DNA of 64,000 nucleotides. Origin: Bacteroidia bacterium. Its GTDB lineage: Bacteria; Bacteroidota; Bacteroidia; Bacteroidales; VadinHA17. The DNA is taken from positions 38,094 through 102,093 of the forward strand of contig JAPLEB010000054.1 of the NCBI GenBank assembly GCA_026391555.1, read 5' to 3'. Below the pieces are notes generated by a model. The model was not told the origin of the DNA. It did no database searches and worked only from the letters and a program-made list of their open reading frames with translations. Both the position numbers and the translations under genes were made by a program. Below, one piece after another: positions 1-8,750 of this stretch. Numbering within the stretch: the first letter of the stretch is position 1; each line of letters begins with the position of its first letter.

Positions 1-1
1 T

Positions 2-739
2 GACGATCAGGAAAAGTTTAATTTCAAAGCAGGTCAGTTTGGAGAATATTCAGTATTTGGAGTCGGTGAATCAACTTTCTGTATCGCTTCATCTCCAACT
101 CGTAAAAGCTTTATAGAATGTACTTTCAGGCAGACTGGAAAAGTTACAAATGCACTTTCCGGATGTGAAGAGGGAAGTATTATAGGGTTCCGCGGACCGT
201 TTGGTAATACTTTCCCAATTGATGGGTGGAAAGGGAAGAGCCTTCTTTTTATTGCAGGAGGAATAGCCTTACCCCCAATGCGTTGCGTAATCTGGAATGC
301 ACTTGACCTGAGAGAAAATTTCAAGGATATTACTATTATTTACGGTGCAAGAACAGTCAAAGATCTGGTGTATAAGTATGAACTGCAGGAATGGGAGAGA
401 CGTAAGGATGTTCAACTGATAACTACTGTCGATCCTGGGGGAGAATCGCCCGACTGGAAAGGAGAGATAGGTTTTGTACCTACAATAGTTGAGAAAATTG
501 CTCCTTCATCAAAAGATACAATAGCCATAGTTTGCGGACCACCAGTGATGATAAAATATACTTTTCCTATACTTTCCAGCCTTGGTTTTACAGATGAAAA
601 TATTTTTACAACTCTTGAAAACCGGATGAAATGTGGCTTTGGTAAATGTGGTCGGTGCAATGTTGGTAAAGTATATGTTTGCAAGGATGGCCCTGTGTTT
701 ACTTTATCCCAACTGAAAAATCTCCCCGACGAATACTAA
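2..739 (+). CDS. FAD/NAD(P)-binding electron-transfer subunit, hydrogenase/sulfhydrogenase gamma type (5' partial)
   Basis: The reading frame is open from base 2, so the start lies upstream of the window; the ORF track begins only at an internal Met. The visible protein has a flavin-binding region (CIASSPT), an NAD-binding loop (LLFIAGGIALPP) and a nucleotide-site CGPPVM. It ends with a four-Cys 2Fe-2S site (CGFGKCGRC plus a Cys about nine residues on). This is the arrangement of PyrK and of hydrogenase/heterodisulfide-reductase-linked diaphorase subunits (HydG, AsrB). Such subunits move electrons between NAD(P)H and an iron-sulfur partner. The partner would lie upstream and is not visible, so the substrate is unknown. 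It converges on truA, and the two stop codons overlap by a few bases. Confidence 0.8.
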   Translation, partial: DDQEKFNFKAGQFGEYSVFGVGESTFCIASSPTRKSFIECTFRQTGKVTNALSGCEEGSIIGFRGPFGNTFPIDGWKGKSLLFIAGGIALPPMRCVIWNALDLRENFKDITIIYGARTVKDLVYKYELQEWERRKDVQLITTVDPGGESPDWKGEIGFVPTIVEKIAPSSKDTIAIVCGPPVMIKYTFPILSSLGFTDENIFTTLENRMKCGFGKCGRCNVGKVYVCKDGPVFTLSQLKNLPDEY

Positions 740-1500
740 AGAGATTTAACAAATATTTCTTCAGGATACTCAATTTCAGCAAGAAACAAACCACTGGCAG
801 GAGCTGATTTCCCTGCTCTGCATCTGTCTTTGGCGAGAATTATCTCTTCAAATTCTTTAAGATTCATTTTTTCAAAGCCTATTTCAACCATCGTTCCAAC
901 TATTGCCCTTACCATATTTCTGAGAAATCGATCTGCCTTGATCGTAAATACCAATCGGTTATCTGCCTCTTCCCAAATAGCATTATAGATTTTGCAGATA
1001 TTGGTTTTTGAGTTTGAATGAAGCCTGCTGAAGCTGGTAAAATCTGAATGATTGAATAACAACCTGCATGCTTCATTCATCGCGACAATGTTAATATTTC
1101 CATGCAGGAACCAGCTTGAATTGTCAAAGAATGGGTCTTTGATTTTCGAAATGTAATACTTGTAACTTCTGGAGATGGCACTATACCTGGCGTTTGAATC
1201 AGGAAATACTTTTTTTATTGAATTAACTGAAATATCACCGGGGAGGTATCGGTTGAGCCTGAATACAAGGTTACTTACATTGGAAAGATCAGGCGAAATA
1301 CTATCAAAATGAGCGCAGAAGACCAAAGCATGCACACCGGCATCTGTTCTTCCGGCGCCAATAGTGGAGATTTTTTCACTAAGAACGACACTCAAAGCTT
1401 CATCTAAAATCTTCTGCACAGTAACAGAATTGGGCTGTATTTGCCAGCCGTGATAGGAAGTACCTTTATATGAGATAAATATGAAGTATCGTGTTTTCAC
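736..1500 (-). CDS. truA: tRNA pseudouridine(38-40) synthase TruA
   Basis: TruA converts uridines 38-40 in the anticodon arm of many tRNAs to pseudouridine. The catalytic motif GAGRTDAGVH is present, with its Asp at about residue 53, and the N-terminus RYFIFISYKGTSYHGWQ is typical of the family. The ORF track starts at a TTG (1530). I prefer the GTG at 1500, which gives MKTRYFIF and a 254-residue protein matching usual TruA starts. The bidirectional terminator at 1544-1579 separates it from the galactose operon upstream, so it probably has its own promoter. Confidence 0.93.
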   Translation of the reverse strand: MKTRYFIFISYKGTSYHGWQIQPNSVTVQKILDEALSVVLSEKISTIGAGRTDAGVHALVFCAHFDSISPDLSNVSNLVFRLNRYLPGDISVNSIKKVFPDSNARYSAISRSYKYYISKIKDPFFDNSSWFLHGNINIVAMNEACRLLFNHSDFTSFSRLHSNSKTNICKIYNAIWEEADNRLVFTIKADRFLRNMVRAIVGTMVEIGFEKMNLKEFEEIILAKDRCRAGKSAPASGLFLAEIEYPEEIFVKSL

Positions 1501-1543
1501 AACCCTGTTTCTACAAATATAACCATTCAATAAAACATTAATG

Positions 1544-1579
1544 AAAAAAGAGGCTCACAATTGGGCGAGCCTCTTTTTT
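1544..1579. terminator. Bidirectional intrinsic terminator after the galactose operon
   Basis: A run of A, stem GAGGCTC, a short loop, the matching GAGCCTC and a run of T form a hairpin with U-tracts on both strands. It lies just past the stop of the MFS permease and upstream of truA, so it should end the galK-galM-permease transcript. Confidence 0.8.
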
Positions 1580-1599
1580 AAAAAGTTTAAAAAATGAGT

Positions 1600-2832
1600 T
1601 TATCTTATTTTTGAACCTTTTGTAGCAAAGAAAATCATATACAGGTAATAGATAAACATAAGGCTTACTGCTATCATAACTGAGCCTGTTGCTACTTGAA
1701 TTTTACCCATAATTAAGGTTAAAATTGAAGCGCCAATCACAGAGGTAGCAATGACACCTGAAGCAACTTTGGCATGAGGACCTAAGTCTACCAGAGCAAG
1801 GTTATAAATAACCGGCCACATAATTGAGTGGAACAAACCTGTGCCAAGGAATAACCACATAGCAATATTAGGTGCACTCGAGCTAAGAGCAAACGAGGTT
1901 CCCAGTAAAGCAGCTCCGCCAATGGCACATATAGTTAAAATTAGTGAGGGTTTGTATTTTCTTAATATAAAAATCCCCAGTATCCGGCCTACCATCAAAC
2001 CGCCCCAATAGTATTTTAACATATCGATAGGGTTAATACCTTGAATTCCCAGTTTTGTTGCATAGTCTGGAAAGAAGCTTGAAATGCCTATTTCAATCCC
2101 CATGTACAAGAATATTGCTAATGATCCCAACCAAACGTGTGGGTATTTGAAAGCGCTCGATTTGTATTGTTTTTTCTCTGTACCCTCTGATTCACTTTCC
2201 CCGGTTTTTATTTCAGGTAATTTTAAGAAAAACATGATGGCTAAAATAACGGCAGTAACAATACCAATAACCATGAATGGACCTTTCACAATCTCTTGAA
2301 TTGCTGAATTTTCCATTTTGATACCTGACTCAAGTTTTGGAGTTACAAGAAGAATAGAAACAAAAATAGGTGCAATGACGGTGGCTACCGAGTTTAAGGC
2401 ATTGGTTAAGGTTAAACGGCTTGCTGCTGTTTCAGGGCTCCCTAATGCATTAACATAAGGAGCAGCTGCAACCTGAAGAATTACTACCCCGATTGCAAAT
2501 ACGGAAACAGTACAAAGGAACCCGTAATAGCCCATTGAAACGCCAGGTATACAAAGAAAGAAGCCTAAAGAAATCAATCCAAGGCCGAAAAGCACGCCAT
2601 TTTTGTATCCTATTTTTGTGAGCATTAAGCCTACAGGGACTGATAAAATGTAAGCACCATAGAAAAATGTATTGGGCAGTTGTTTTTGAAAATCATCTAA
2701 GCCGAATGCATTTTTTAAGAAATCGATAGTAGAGTTGTTCATTGTTGTAATAAAGCCAAACAAAAAGAAAAGTGAGGCCATTACAATTAATGGAAACAAA
2801 TAATTAGGTTTGGTAGTGTTGTTCATAGTCAT
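1600..2832 (-). CDS. MFS sugar permease, FucP/glucose-galactose transporter family
   Basis: This 410-residue protein has about 12 hydrophobic segments and no signal peptide. The N-terminal FGFITTMNNSTIDFLKNAFGL resembles the FucP/GluP branch of proton-sugar symporters, which carry fucose, glucose or galactose. It begins 9 bp after galM and is the last gene of the galK-galM-permease operon, so galactose uptake is the natural inference. The family is clear from the sequence; the exact sugar is inferred from context. The ATG at 2832 is followed two codons later by another ATG, and either could be used. Confidence 0.85.
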   Translation of the reverse strand: MTMNNTTKPNYLFPLIVMASLFFLFGFITTMNNSTIDFLKNAFGLDDFQKQLPNTFFYGAYILSVPVGLMLTKIGYKNGVLFGLGLISLGFFLCIPGVSMGYYGFLCTVSVFAIGVVILQVAAAPYVNALGSPETAASRLTLTNALNSVATVIAPIFVSILLVTPKLESGIKMENSAIQEIVKGPFMVIGIVTAVILAIMFFLKLPEIKTGESESEGTEKKQYKSSAFKYPHVWLGSLAIFLYMGIEIGISSFFPDYATKLGIQGINPIDMLKYYWGGLMVGRILGIFILRKYKPSLILTICAIGGAALLGTSFALSSSAPNIAMWLFLGTGLFHSIMWPVIYNLALVDLGPHAKVASGVIATSVIGASILTLIMGKIQVATGSVMIAVSLMFIYYLYMIFFATKGSKIR

Positions 2833-2841
2833 ATTATTAAA

Positions 2842-3909
2842 TTATTTTACATAAAATTTGTGTACACAGGAATGTTTGTAAACTTCACCTGATTTCAATA
2901 GGGTAGAGGGAAAGTTGGATTTATTTGGTGAGTCGGGGAAGTTTTGTGTTTCAAGGCACAATGCAGAACGCATGCCATAAGCTTTACCTCCTTTGCCTAT
3001 GTCGCTGCCATCCAGCCAGTTGCCGGTATATAACTGCACGCCAGGCTGTGTTGTATGTACTTCCATTACGCGTCTCGATTTTGGTTCGTAACAAATAGCA
3101 GCCAGGCTTAATTCGCCAGCTTTATTCTTGTTTAATACCCAGTTATGGTCGTAGCCTTTGCCATAATCCAGTTGATCAAAATTATTATCAATGCGCTTGC
3201 CTACAATTGTTGGCTTAGTGAAGTCCATAGGGGTCCCGGCTACTGCTTTTAATTCGCCTGTTGGAATAAGCACGTCGTTAACAGGAGTAAACCTGTCAGC
3301 ATTTATTCTGAGTTCGTGTCCTAAAATATCGCCATTACTTTCTTCGGCAAGGTTGAAGAATGAATGAGAACAAATGTTAATATGGGTTGCCTTGTCGGTG
3401 TTTGCTTCATAGTCTAACCTCAGTTCGTTGCTGTTGGTAAAGGTGTAAGTTACTTTAAGGGTAAGCGTACCGGGATATCCCATTTCTCCATCTTTACTCA
3501 GGTAAACCATCTCAACAGCTTCGCCGTTTGCGGTTTTTACTACTCCTTTAGCATCGAACATCTGATTGTTGAAACCTTCGGGTCCACCATGTAGAGAGTT
3601 AGGTCCGTTATTAATGGGCAATTGGCAGGTCTTGCCATCAATAATAAACTTTCCGTTTGCAATACGATTGGCATACCTTCCACAAATAGCTCCAAAATAG
3701 GGGTTGCCTTTAATATAACCATCAATGGTTTCATATCCAAGTACAATGTCAGCAAAGTTGCCGTTATGATCTGGCACATATAAACTTACAATTTTAGCTC
3801 CAAAATTGGTTATCTGGGCAACCAATCCGTTCTTGTTTTTCAAAGTATAAAGAGCAGTAGCTTTTCCTTTGATTGTACCTTTAAAGGCTTCTTCTTTAAT
3901 ATATTTCAT
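2842..3909 (-). CDS. galM: Aldose 1-epimerase (mutarotase) GalM
   Basis: GalM interconverts the alpha and beta anomers of galactose so that galactokinase receives the alpha form. The 355-residue protein carries the family motifs: GRYANRI near residue 78, NSLHGG with a substrate-binding His at 107, SHSFFNL with the catalytic His at about 182, and a late LCLETQNFPDSPN segment containing the catalytic Glu. No signal peptide is seen, so it should act in the cytoplasm. It lies between galK, 75 bp upstream, and the sugar permease, 9 bp downstream. A hairpin followed by T residues in the galK-galM gap may reduce read-through. Confidence 0.93.
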   Translation of the reverse strand: MKYIKEEAFKGTIKGKATALYTLKNKNGLVAQITNFGAKIVSLYVPDHNGNFADIVLGYETIDGYIKGNPYFGAICGRYANRIANGKFIIDGKTCQLPINNGPNSLHGGPEGFNNQMFDAKGVVKTANGEAVEMVYLSKDGEMGYPGTLTLKVTYTFTNSNELRLDYEANTDKATHINICSHSFFNLAEESNGDILGHELRINADRFTPVNDVLIPTGELKAVAGTPMDFTKPTIVGKRIDNNFDQLDYGKGYDHNWVLNKNKAGELSLAAICYEPKSRRVMEVHTTQPGVQLYTGNWLDGSDIGKGGKAYGMRSALCLETQNFPDSPNKSNFPSTLLKSGEVYKHSCVHKFYVK

Positions 3910-3929
3910 AGTAATTATTTATTCTCAGG

Positions 3930-3966
3930 TAATAAAAAGAACCATCTCGCAAAAAGATGATTCTTA
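3930..3966 (-). terminator. Possible attenuating terminator between galK and galM
   Basis: Read on the minus strand, GAATCATCT, a TTTTGCG loop and AGATGGTTC form an imperfect stem followed by TTTTTATT. This looks like an intrinsic terminator within the operon and could lower galM-permease expression relative to galK. Confidence 0.5.
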
Positions 3967-3984
3967 AAACTATAATCCTCTCTT

Positions 3985-5250
3985 TTACAAATCAACTTTA
4001 TCAGCACCTTTCTTCCTGATGAAGAGCTTGTGGCAAGAACCTTTTCCGAACAGATGCTCTAATGTAGAAATGTACTTTTCGAGCAAATTTTGTGGAACAA
4101 ATGCCTGGATTGTACCTGCAAAACCTCCACCGTGAACACGCCATGCGCCTTGTCCTTTCAATACAAGTTCACTTAATGCAAGCGCTAAAGAAACGCCTTG
4201 TTCTTTAACATTATTAACAGGATATATATTTTGGTTGTACATATACGAACTGAAGCCCGAATCAACAACCATATCAAGGAATGCCTTAAAGTCGTTTTTT
4301 TCTAATGCAGCCACTTGGTTAACAACGCGTTGGTTGTCGCCCTGGAAGTGGATGGCGCGAAGAATGGCACGGTCGCCCACTTTTTCGCGGATTTTGGGAG
4401 CTATTTCCAGTACTTGTCCGATGCTCACCTGGCGAAGAACTTTTGCACCCAACTCAGCTGCAACAGCCTTCATATCAGTTGGTAATGAAGCATACTCATC
4501 GTTAAGATCGGCATGGTTACCACCTGTATCGGTAATAACTAATGCAAATCCGGTAGAAATGAAATCGAAGTTAACTTTTTTAACAATAGGATTTGAAGGA
4601 TCTTCAAAATCTATAGTAACCAAACCGCCCACTGCACATGCTGTTTGATCCATTAAACCACATGGTTTGCCAAAGAATACGTTTTCGGCATATTGTCCGA
4701 TCAGAGCATTTTGAACAGCATCGAGCTTGCCTTTATTAAATAAATGGCTAATAATTGCCCCTATGAGAACTTCGAAAGATGCAGATGAGCTAAGGCCCGA
4801 ACCAACAGGTACTCCTCCATCAATACAGCAGTCGAAACCTCCAATTTGGAAACCCAGTTCTTTCATTTTGGCACTAATACCCCTTACAAGAGATACTGAT
4901 GTATAATACTCATTTTTATTGGGTGAAAGGTTTGTTAAATCAACTTCAAATTTTGGATAACCAAGAGATTCGATCCTGGCAATATTGGTATTGTTTTTAG
5001 CAGCAACGGCAATATTATCAAGGTTAACCGCTCCTGCTAAAACACGTCCGTAGTTGTGGTCGGTATGGTTTCCACCAATCTCGGTTCGACCGGGAGAGCT
5101 GAAAAGCATTATATCTTTTGGACCAAATGCGGTGTTAAATTTTTCGATAAGGCTGTTATACCTTAGTGCCTGTTTTTTCAGGACTTCTTCGTTGGCACCG
5201 TACAATTCTTTGAATGCACTGTTATTACCATTGTTAATTTTTTCAATCAT
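3985..5250 (-). CDS. galK: Galactokinase
   Basis: GalK phosphorylates alpha-D-galactose with ATP, the first committed step of the Leloir pathway. The 421-residue protein has the galactokinase signature SPGRTEIGGNHTDHNYG at residues 52-68 and the GHMP-kinase ATP-binding motif GVPVGSGLSSSAS at 146-158. A late glycine-rich GGGFAGTIQAF motif is also present. It is the promoter-proximal gene of galK-galM-permease. No galT or galE is visible in the window, so the rest of the pathway is elsewhere. The next upstream gene is divergent. Confidence 0.95.
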   Translation of the reverse strand: MIEKINNGNNSAFKELYGANEEVLKKQALRYNSLIEKFNTAFGPKDIMLFSSPGRTEIGGNHTDHNYGRVLAGAVNLDNIAVAAKNNTNIARIESLGYPKFEVDLTNLSPNKNEYYTSVSLVRGISAKMKELGFQIGGFDCCIDGGVPVGSGLSSSASFEVLIGAIISHLFNKGKLDAVQNALIGQYAENVFFGKPCGLMDQTACAVGGLVTIDFEDPSNPIVKKVNFDFISTGFALVITDTGGNHADLNDEYASLPTDMKAVAAELGAKVLRQVSIGQVLEIAPKIREKVGDRAILRAIHFQGDNQRVVNQVAALEKNDFKAFLDMVVDSGFSSYMYNQNIYPVNNVKEQGVSLALALSELVLKGQGAWRVHGGGFAGTIQAFVPQNLLEKYISTLEHLFGKGSCHKLFIRKKGADKVDL

Positions 5251-5385
5251 TACTTTCCCGTAATTCTTTTTCGTTGATTATATTTCGTAATTTAAAGAAG
5301 TATTTGTTATTGTTAATGCTTGCAAGGTAAAAAAAATAATTAAATAGATGTTATCTCGAATAATTTTTAAATACGTTCTTTTGCA

Positions 5386-5393
5386 TAAATTTG
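5386..5393 (+). promoter_or_regulatory. Candidate -7 box for the threonine aldolase gene
   Basis: TAAATTTG matches the Bacteroidota -7 consensus TAnnTTTG, about 100 bp before the aldolase start. The -33 position is only T-rich (ATTTTT), so the call is tentative. Confidence 0.35.
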
Positions 5394-5493
5394 TAACCAA
5401 AGAAACAGTAGCTATGTGACCAAACCCTGACAAAATCAGAAAGAAACCGGCTCAATTCTTAATAGAATGGTTTACCCCGATAAGTTTAATTAA

Positions 5494-6528
5494 ATGGAAA
5501 GTAATAGAGAAAAGAGAGGATTTGCCAGCGATAATAATGCCGGAATTCATCCTGACATTTTTAAGGAGTTAATAGCCGTAAATACCGGACATGTAATTGG
5601 CTATGGTTCTGATATTTATACAGAACGAGCATTGGATATTTTCAAAGAACAGTTAGGCGCTTCAACTGAGACATTCTTTGTCTTTACCGGTACTGCTGCC
5701 AATGTTTTGAGCCTTTCAGGAATTGCACGGTCTTGGAATTCAGTCATAACTGCATTTACAGCTCATCTGGAGCAGGATGAATGTGGTGCTCCTGAAAAAT
5801 TCACCGGATGTAAAGTTCTCACAGTGGATACACCAGACGGGAAGATTAATACTGAACTTCTTGAGAGGCATATTTATGGTTTTGATTTTGAACATCATTC
5901 TCAACCAAAAGTGATTTCGGTTACACAGCCAACTGAAATGGGTACAGTATACACCGCCTCTGAGATTAGAAAAATTGCAGATTTTGCTCATGACAGGGGA
6001 ATGCTGCTTCATATGGATGGCGCCAGGCTCGCTAATGCCGCAGTATCACTTAATCTTCCATTTAAAGAATTTACTACTGACGCCGGAGTTGATGTTCTTT
6101 CATTCGGTGGTACAAAAAACGGTATGATGTTCGGTGAGGCAATCTGTTTTTTGAAGCCGGGCCTTTCCAGTGACTTTAAATATATAAGGAAGCAGGGGAT
6201 GCAGCTTGCTTCAAAAATGAGATTTATTTCGGCTCAGTACATTGCATATTTTCGCGATGATCTGTGGAAAAATTGCGCTACCCATTCAAATGCAATGGCT
6301 AAAATATTAGCACAGAAATTGCAGCAATTTAGTGAGATAAAGATCACCCAACCTGTGCAATCGAATGGTGTCTTTGTAATAATGACATCTGAAGTAGCTG
6401 AAAAAATGAGGAATAGTTATTTTTTCTATCCATGGAATGAGAAGACATCGGAATATCGATTGATGACAAGTTGGGATACTACTGAGGCCGATATTGAAGA
6501 TTTCATTTTTCTTCTTAAAAAGGGGTGA
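5494..6528 (+). CDS. Low-specificity L-threonine aldolase family protein
   Basis: This is a 344-residue fold-type I PLP enzyme of the beta-eliminating lyase family. Such enzymes cleave L-threonine or L-allo-threonine to glycine and acetaldehyde. Visible features are the N-terminal FASDNNAGIHP, the FTGTAAN cofactor-phosphate loop near residue 65, HMDGAR with the PLP-contacting Asp at about 175, and SFGGTKNG with the Schiff-base Lys at 208. Length is normal for the family. It is monocistronic, divergent from galK and closed by a terminator. Related family members can act on other beta-hydroxy amino acids, so the substrate is inferred. Confidence 0.87.
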   Translation: MESNREKRGFASDNNAGIHPDIFKELIAVNTGHVIGYGSDIYTERALDIFKEQLGASTETFFVFTGTAANVLSLSGIARSWNSVITAFTAHLEQDECGAPEKFTGCKVLTVDTPDGKINTELLERHIYGFDFEHHSQPKVISVTQPTEMGTVYTASEIRKIADFAHDRGMLLHMDGARLANAAVSLNLPFKEFTTDAGVDVLSFGGTKNGMMFGEAICFLKPGLSSDFKYIRKQGMQLASKMRFISAQYIAYFRDDLWKNCATHSNAMAKILAQKLQQFSEIKITQPVQSNGVFVIMTSEVAEKMRNSYFFYPWNEKTSEYRLMTSWDTTEADIEDFIFLLKKG

Positions 6529-6552
6529 GTTCATGATTGAATGAGAAACAAT

Positions 6553-6583
6553 AAAGGCTGAATCACACGATCCAGCCTTTTTA
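6553..6583. terminator. Bidirectional terminator between threonine aldolase and tonB
   Basis: AAAGGCTG and CAGCCTTT pair around a 12-nt loop, followed by TTT. It sits between two convergent genes and can serve both. Confidence 0.75.
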
Positions 6584-6606
6584 TTATAATCTTTTAAAAA
6601 GAGATT

Positions 6607-7386
6607 TTACTTAAGTGTAAAGGTAATTGGTACCATGTACCAGACAGGAACAGGCTTTCCTCCCTGTTTCCCCGGTTTAAATTTTGGGAGTGTGCCAACA
6701 ACCCTGATTGCTTCAGCATCTAGTTCGGGGTCAACACCCTTCAGAATACTTACCTGACTTACACCACCTTTCGAAGTAACACAAAACCTTACTATTACTC
6801 TTCCCTGTATGTTGTTTTCTTTAGCAATATCAGGGTATAGTGTATGTTCACCAATATATTTAAGAAGCTCGGCATCTCCACCAGGGAACATAGGCATCTC
6901 CTCAACAACAACAAAGGGCGTAGCTTCAGGATCTTCTTCCTGAACTTCTTCTTTAACCTCTGTTACAACCTCTACTACCTCTGCGTCTTTAACTTCCACT
7001 TGTGCTTCATCAGCAGTCATAAGTTGCGAAACTTCTTCAGGTTTGATTGTGTCAACAACTACAGGTGGAATATATTTCGCCTGCTGAATAACATCTGCAG
7101 GAGGGGGAGGGGGAGGAGGTGGAGGAGCAACAGCTTCGTTAGGCTGATCCAGATTCTCCATCTTTATCTCTACCTGTCTTTCAGCACGTTTTTGTCTGTT
7201 TTCCAATGCTTTTGCATTCAGGTAGGGAGTAATAACTGCTGTACCTATAATGATAATTCCTATCAACAGTGCAAGAATCACAGTACGATTGTACTTTTTA
7301 CGTAGTTTATAAGCACCGTACTCCTTATTCCTATCTTCAAACACAATATCGTCAAAGGCAGGAATTATAGTTTTTTCTTTAGCCAT
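6607..7386 (-). CDS. tonB: TonB energy transducer
   Basis: TonB couples the inner-membrane ExbB-ExbD motor to outer-membrane TonB-dependent transporters. The protein has a short cytoplasmic N-terminus, one membrane segment (ILALLIGIIIIGTAVI), a nine-proline run, an acidic Val/Glu-rich periplasmic linker, and a C-terminal TonB domain (YPDIAKENNIQGRVIVRF to VPITF). The ORF track start at 7485 lies inside exbD. I chose ATG 7386, which gives MAKEKTIIPAF and 259 residues and sits 19 bp after the exbD stop. It is the last gene of exbB-exbD-exbD-tonB. Confidence 0.93.
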   Translation of the reverse strand: MAKEKTIIPAFDDIVFEDRNKEYGAYKLRKKYNRTVILALLIGIIIIGTAVITPYLNAKALENRQKRAERQVEIKMENLDQPNEAVAPPPPPPPPPADVIQQAKYIPPVVVDTIKPEEVSQLMTADEAQVEVKDAEVVEVVTEVKEEVQEEDPEATPFVVVEEMPMFPGGDAELLKYIGEHTLYPDIAKENNIQGRVIVRFCVTSKGGVSQVSILKGVDPELDAEAIRVVGTLPKFKPGKQGGKPVPVWYMVPITFTLK

Positions 7387-7405
7387 TTCTTTACAGGTTA
7401 ACGGG

Positions 7406-8065
7406 TTAATTGGTTGAAGTTGCTGTACCAGGAGAAGCTCCAGATGCTGTTTCCACCATCTTTTCTTCATACCATGTGATGTCAACTAACATATAAAGGG
7501 CGATTCCGCAGATATTCATCTCATCAAGGATATCAACAACATTACCGTAATTTGCTTTCTTATAAGCTTTGATAAGGACTATAGGACCGGTATCGTCAAC
7601 CTTTTTCAGTTGTCGTAATGCTCCCAAAACAGAATCCTGAGAAATAACCAGTTTCCCTGTCAGTACCAGGTCATTGAAATCAGAGATCTTTTTGGCTAGT
7701 GTTCTGTTTCTTTCAAGTAGTATCTGGCGAATTCCTGTCGCGCTAAAATCTGTTTCCTGCAGTGGAGGCAGATTATTATAATCCTCTGGTTTTACCGTTC
7801 CCGGGTAAGTATAAATTTTATTGTCTGAACCAAGAACGATATTCAGAGTACGACTCGCTGAAATCCTTGGAGCCGGAGCATTGTCCTTTTGCCTTTCAGG
7901 GAGGATGATCTCCATGATCTTTGATTTACTGAAAGCCGTGGTAAGCATAAAGAATGTGATTAGCAGACACATCAGGTCAACCATCGGTGTCATGTCTATA
8001 TGCGGGGCGTGTTTCTTTGCTTTCTTTTTTCCGCCTGCTTTTTCCTCTTGAATTATTTCTGCCAT
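7406..8065 (-). CDS. exbD: ExbD/TolR family biopolymer transport protein (second copy)
   Basis: This 219-residue protein has a Lys-rich cytoplasmic N-terminus, then HIDMTPMVDLMCLLITFFML, the ExbD membrane helix with its proton-carrying Asp, and a periplasmic domain. The C-terminal region (PIVLIKAYKKANYGNVVDILDEM) is the conserved ExbD fold. It follows another exbD by one base, so the two are probably translationally coupled. Paired exbD genes are common in Bacteroidota Ton loci and may build a heteromeric stator-like complex with ExbB. Confidence 0.92.
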   Translation of the reverse strand: MAEIIQEEKAGGKKKAKKHAPHIDMTPMVDLMCLLITFFMLTTAFSKSKIMEIILPERQKDNAPAPRISASRTLNIVLGSDNKIYTYPGTVKPEDYNNLPPLQETDFSATGIRQILLERNRTLAKKISDFNDLVLTGKLVISQDSVLGALRQLKKVDDTGPIVLIKAYKKANYGNVVDILDEMNICGIALYMLVDITWYEEKMVETASGASPGTATSTN

Positions 8066-8066
8066 A

Positions 8067-8705
8067 TCACTGTTGTATTTCTGTGACGTTTATTCTAGCT
8101 GCCTCAAGACTTGTGATCAGGTTGAACCTGCTCACCTTATAGTCCTGTAAAATATCAAGGACTTTCTTAACTATCGGATAACCGGTTTTGGAATCACCTT
8201 TAATACATGCTTGAACATTCGGATTTACCTGACGGGTAAAGAGAATCCATAAAGCAAGCTGGTTATCAGTTGAATCAATCGGAATACCGGTTTGAAAAGC
8301 GGCTTTGTCCTTAGCGTCTTTAGCTGCTAAGAACTCTTTCATTTTCAGAATTGGAACTCCCATAGATGAAGGATACTTCTCAAACTGCCTTTTCTCTGCA
8401 TCTGTAAATTCTATACTGTATCTTCCACCCATCAGAGCAAGTATCTTTGGTCTGTATTTAAGCAAAGTATCAGGACCGTTATCAAAATTTAAGAAAACCC
8501 TATCGTCAGGTGATAGAAGAAGAGTCATTGTATTAAAATCAGGTGTAGGTTTTTCTGATATAGAATAAGGCGTATCAACGGGAGCCGGTTCCGTTTGTCT
8601 CATGGTAGCGGTCAACATAAGGAATGTCAACACTACCGAGAACAGGTCAACCATAGGCGTCATGTCGATATGTGGCGACTTTGTTGGTAATTTAATCTTT
8701 GGCAT
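8067..8705 (-). CDS. exbD: ExbD/TolR family biopolymer transport protein (first copy)
   Basis: A 212-residue ExbD paralogue with HIDMTPMVDLFSVVLTFLML as the single membrane helix and its functional Asp near residue 20. The periplasmic domain ends PIVKKVLDILQDYKVSRFNLIT. It differs strongly from the neighbouring exbD outside the helix, with a longer central periplasmic section, so the two copies are not recent duplicates. It lies 45 bp after exbB and ends one base before the next exbD. Confidence 0.92.
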   Translation of the reverse strand: MPKIKLPTKSPHIDMTPMVDLFSVVLTFLMLTATMRQTEPAPVDTPYSISEKPTPDFNTMTLLLSPDDRVFLNFDNGPDTLLKYRPKILALMGGRYSIEFTDAEKRQFEKYPSSMGVPILKMKEFLAAKDAKDKAAFQTGIPIDSTDNQLALWILFTRQVNPNVQACIKGDSKTGYPIVKKVLDILQDYKVSRFNLITSLEAARINVTEIQQ

Positions 8706-8750
8706 TGTAGTTTTTTATAAATTGATTTGAACCAAAAGATAAATTTATAA

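Noticed and set aside
6844-7305. 153-residue plus-strand ORF opposite tonB
   Set aside because: It is the antisense shadow of the proline- and acid-rich linker of TonB; composition is not protein-like.
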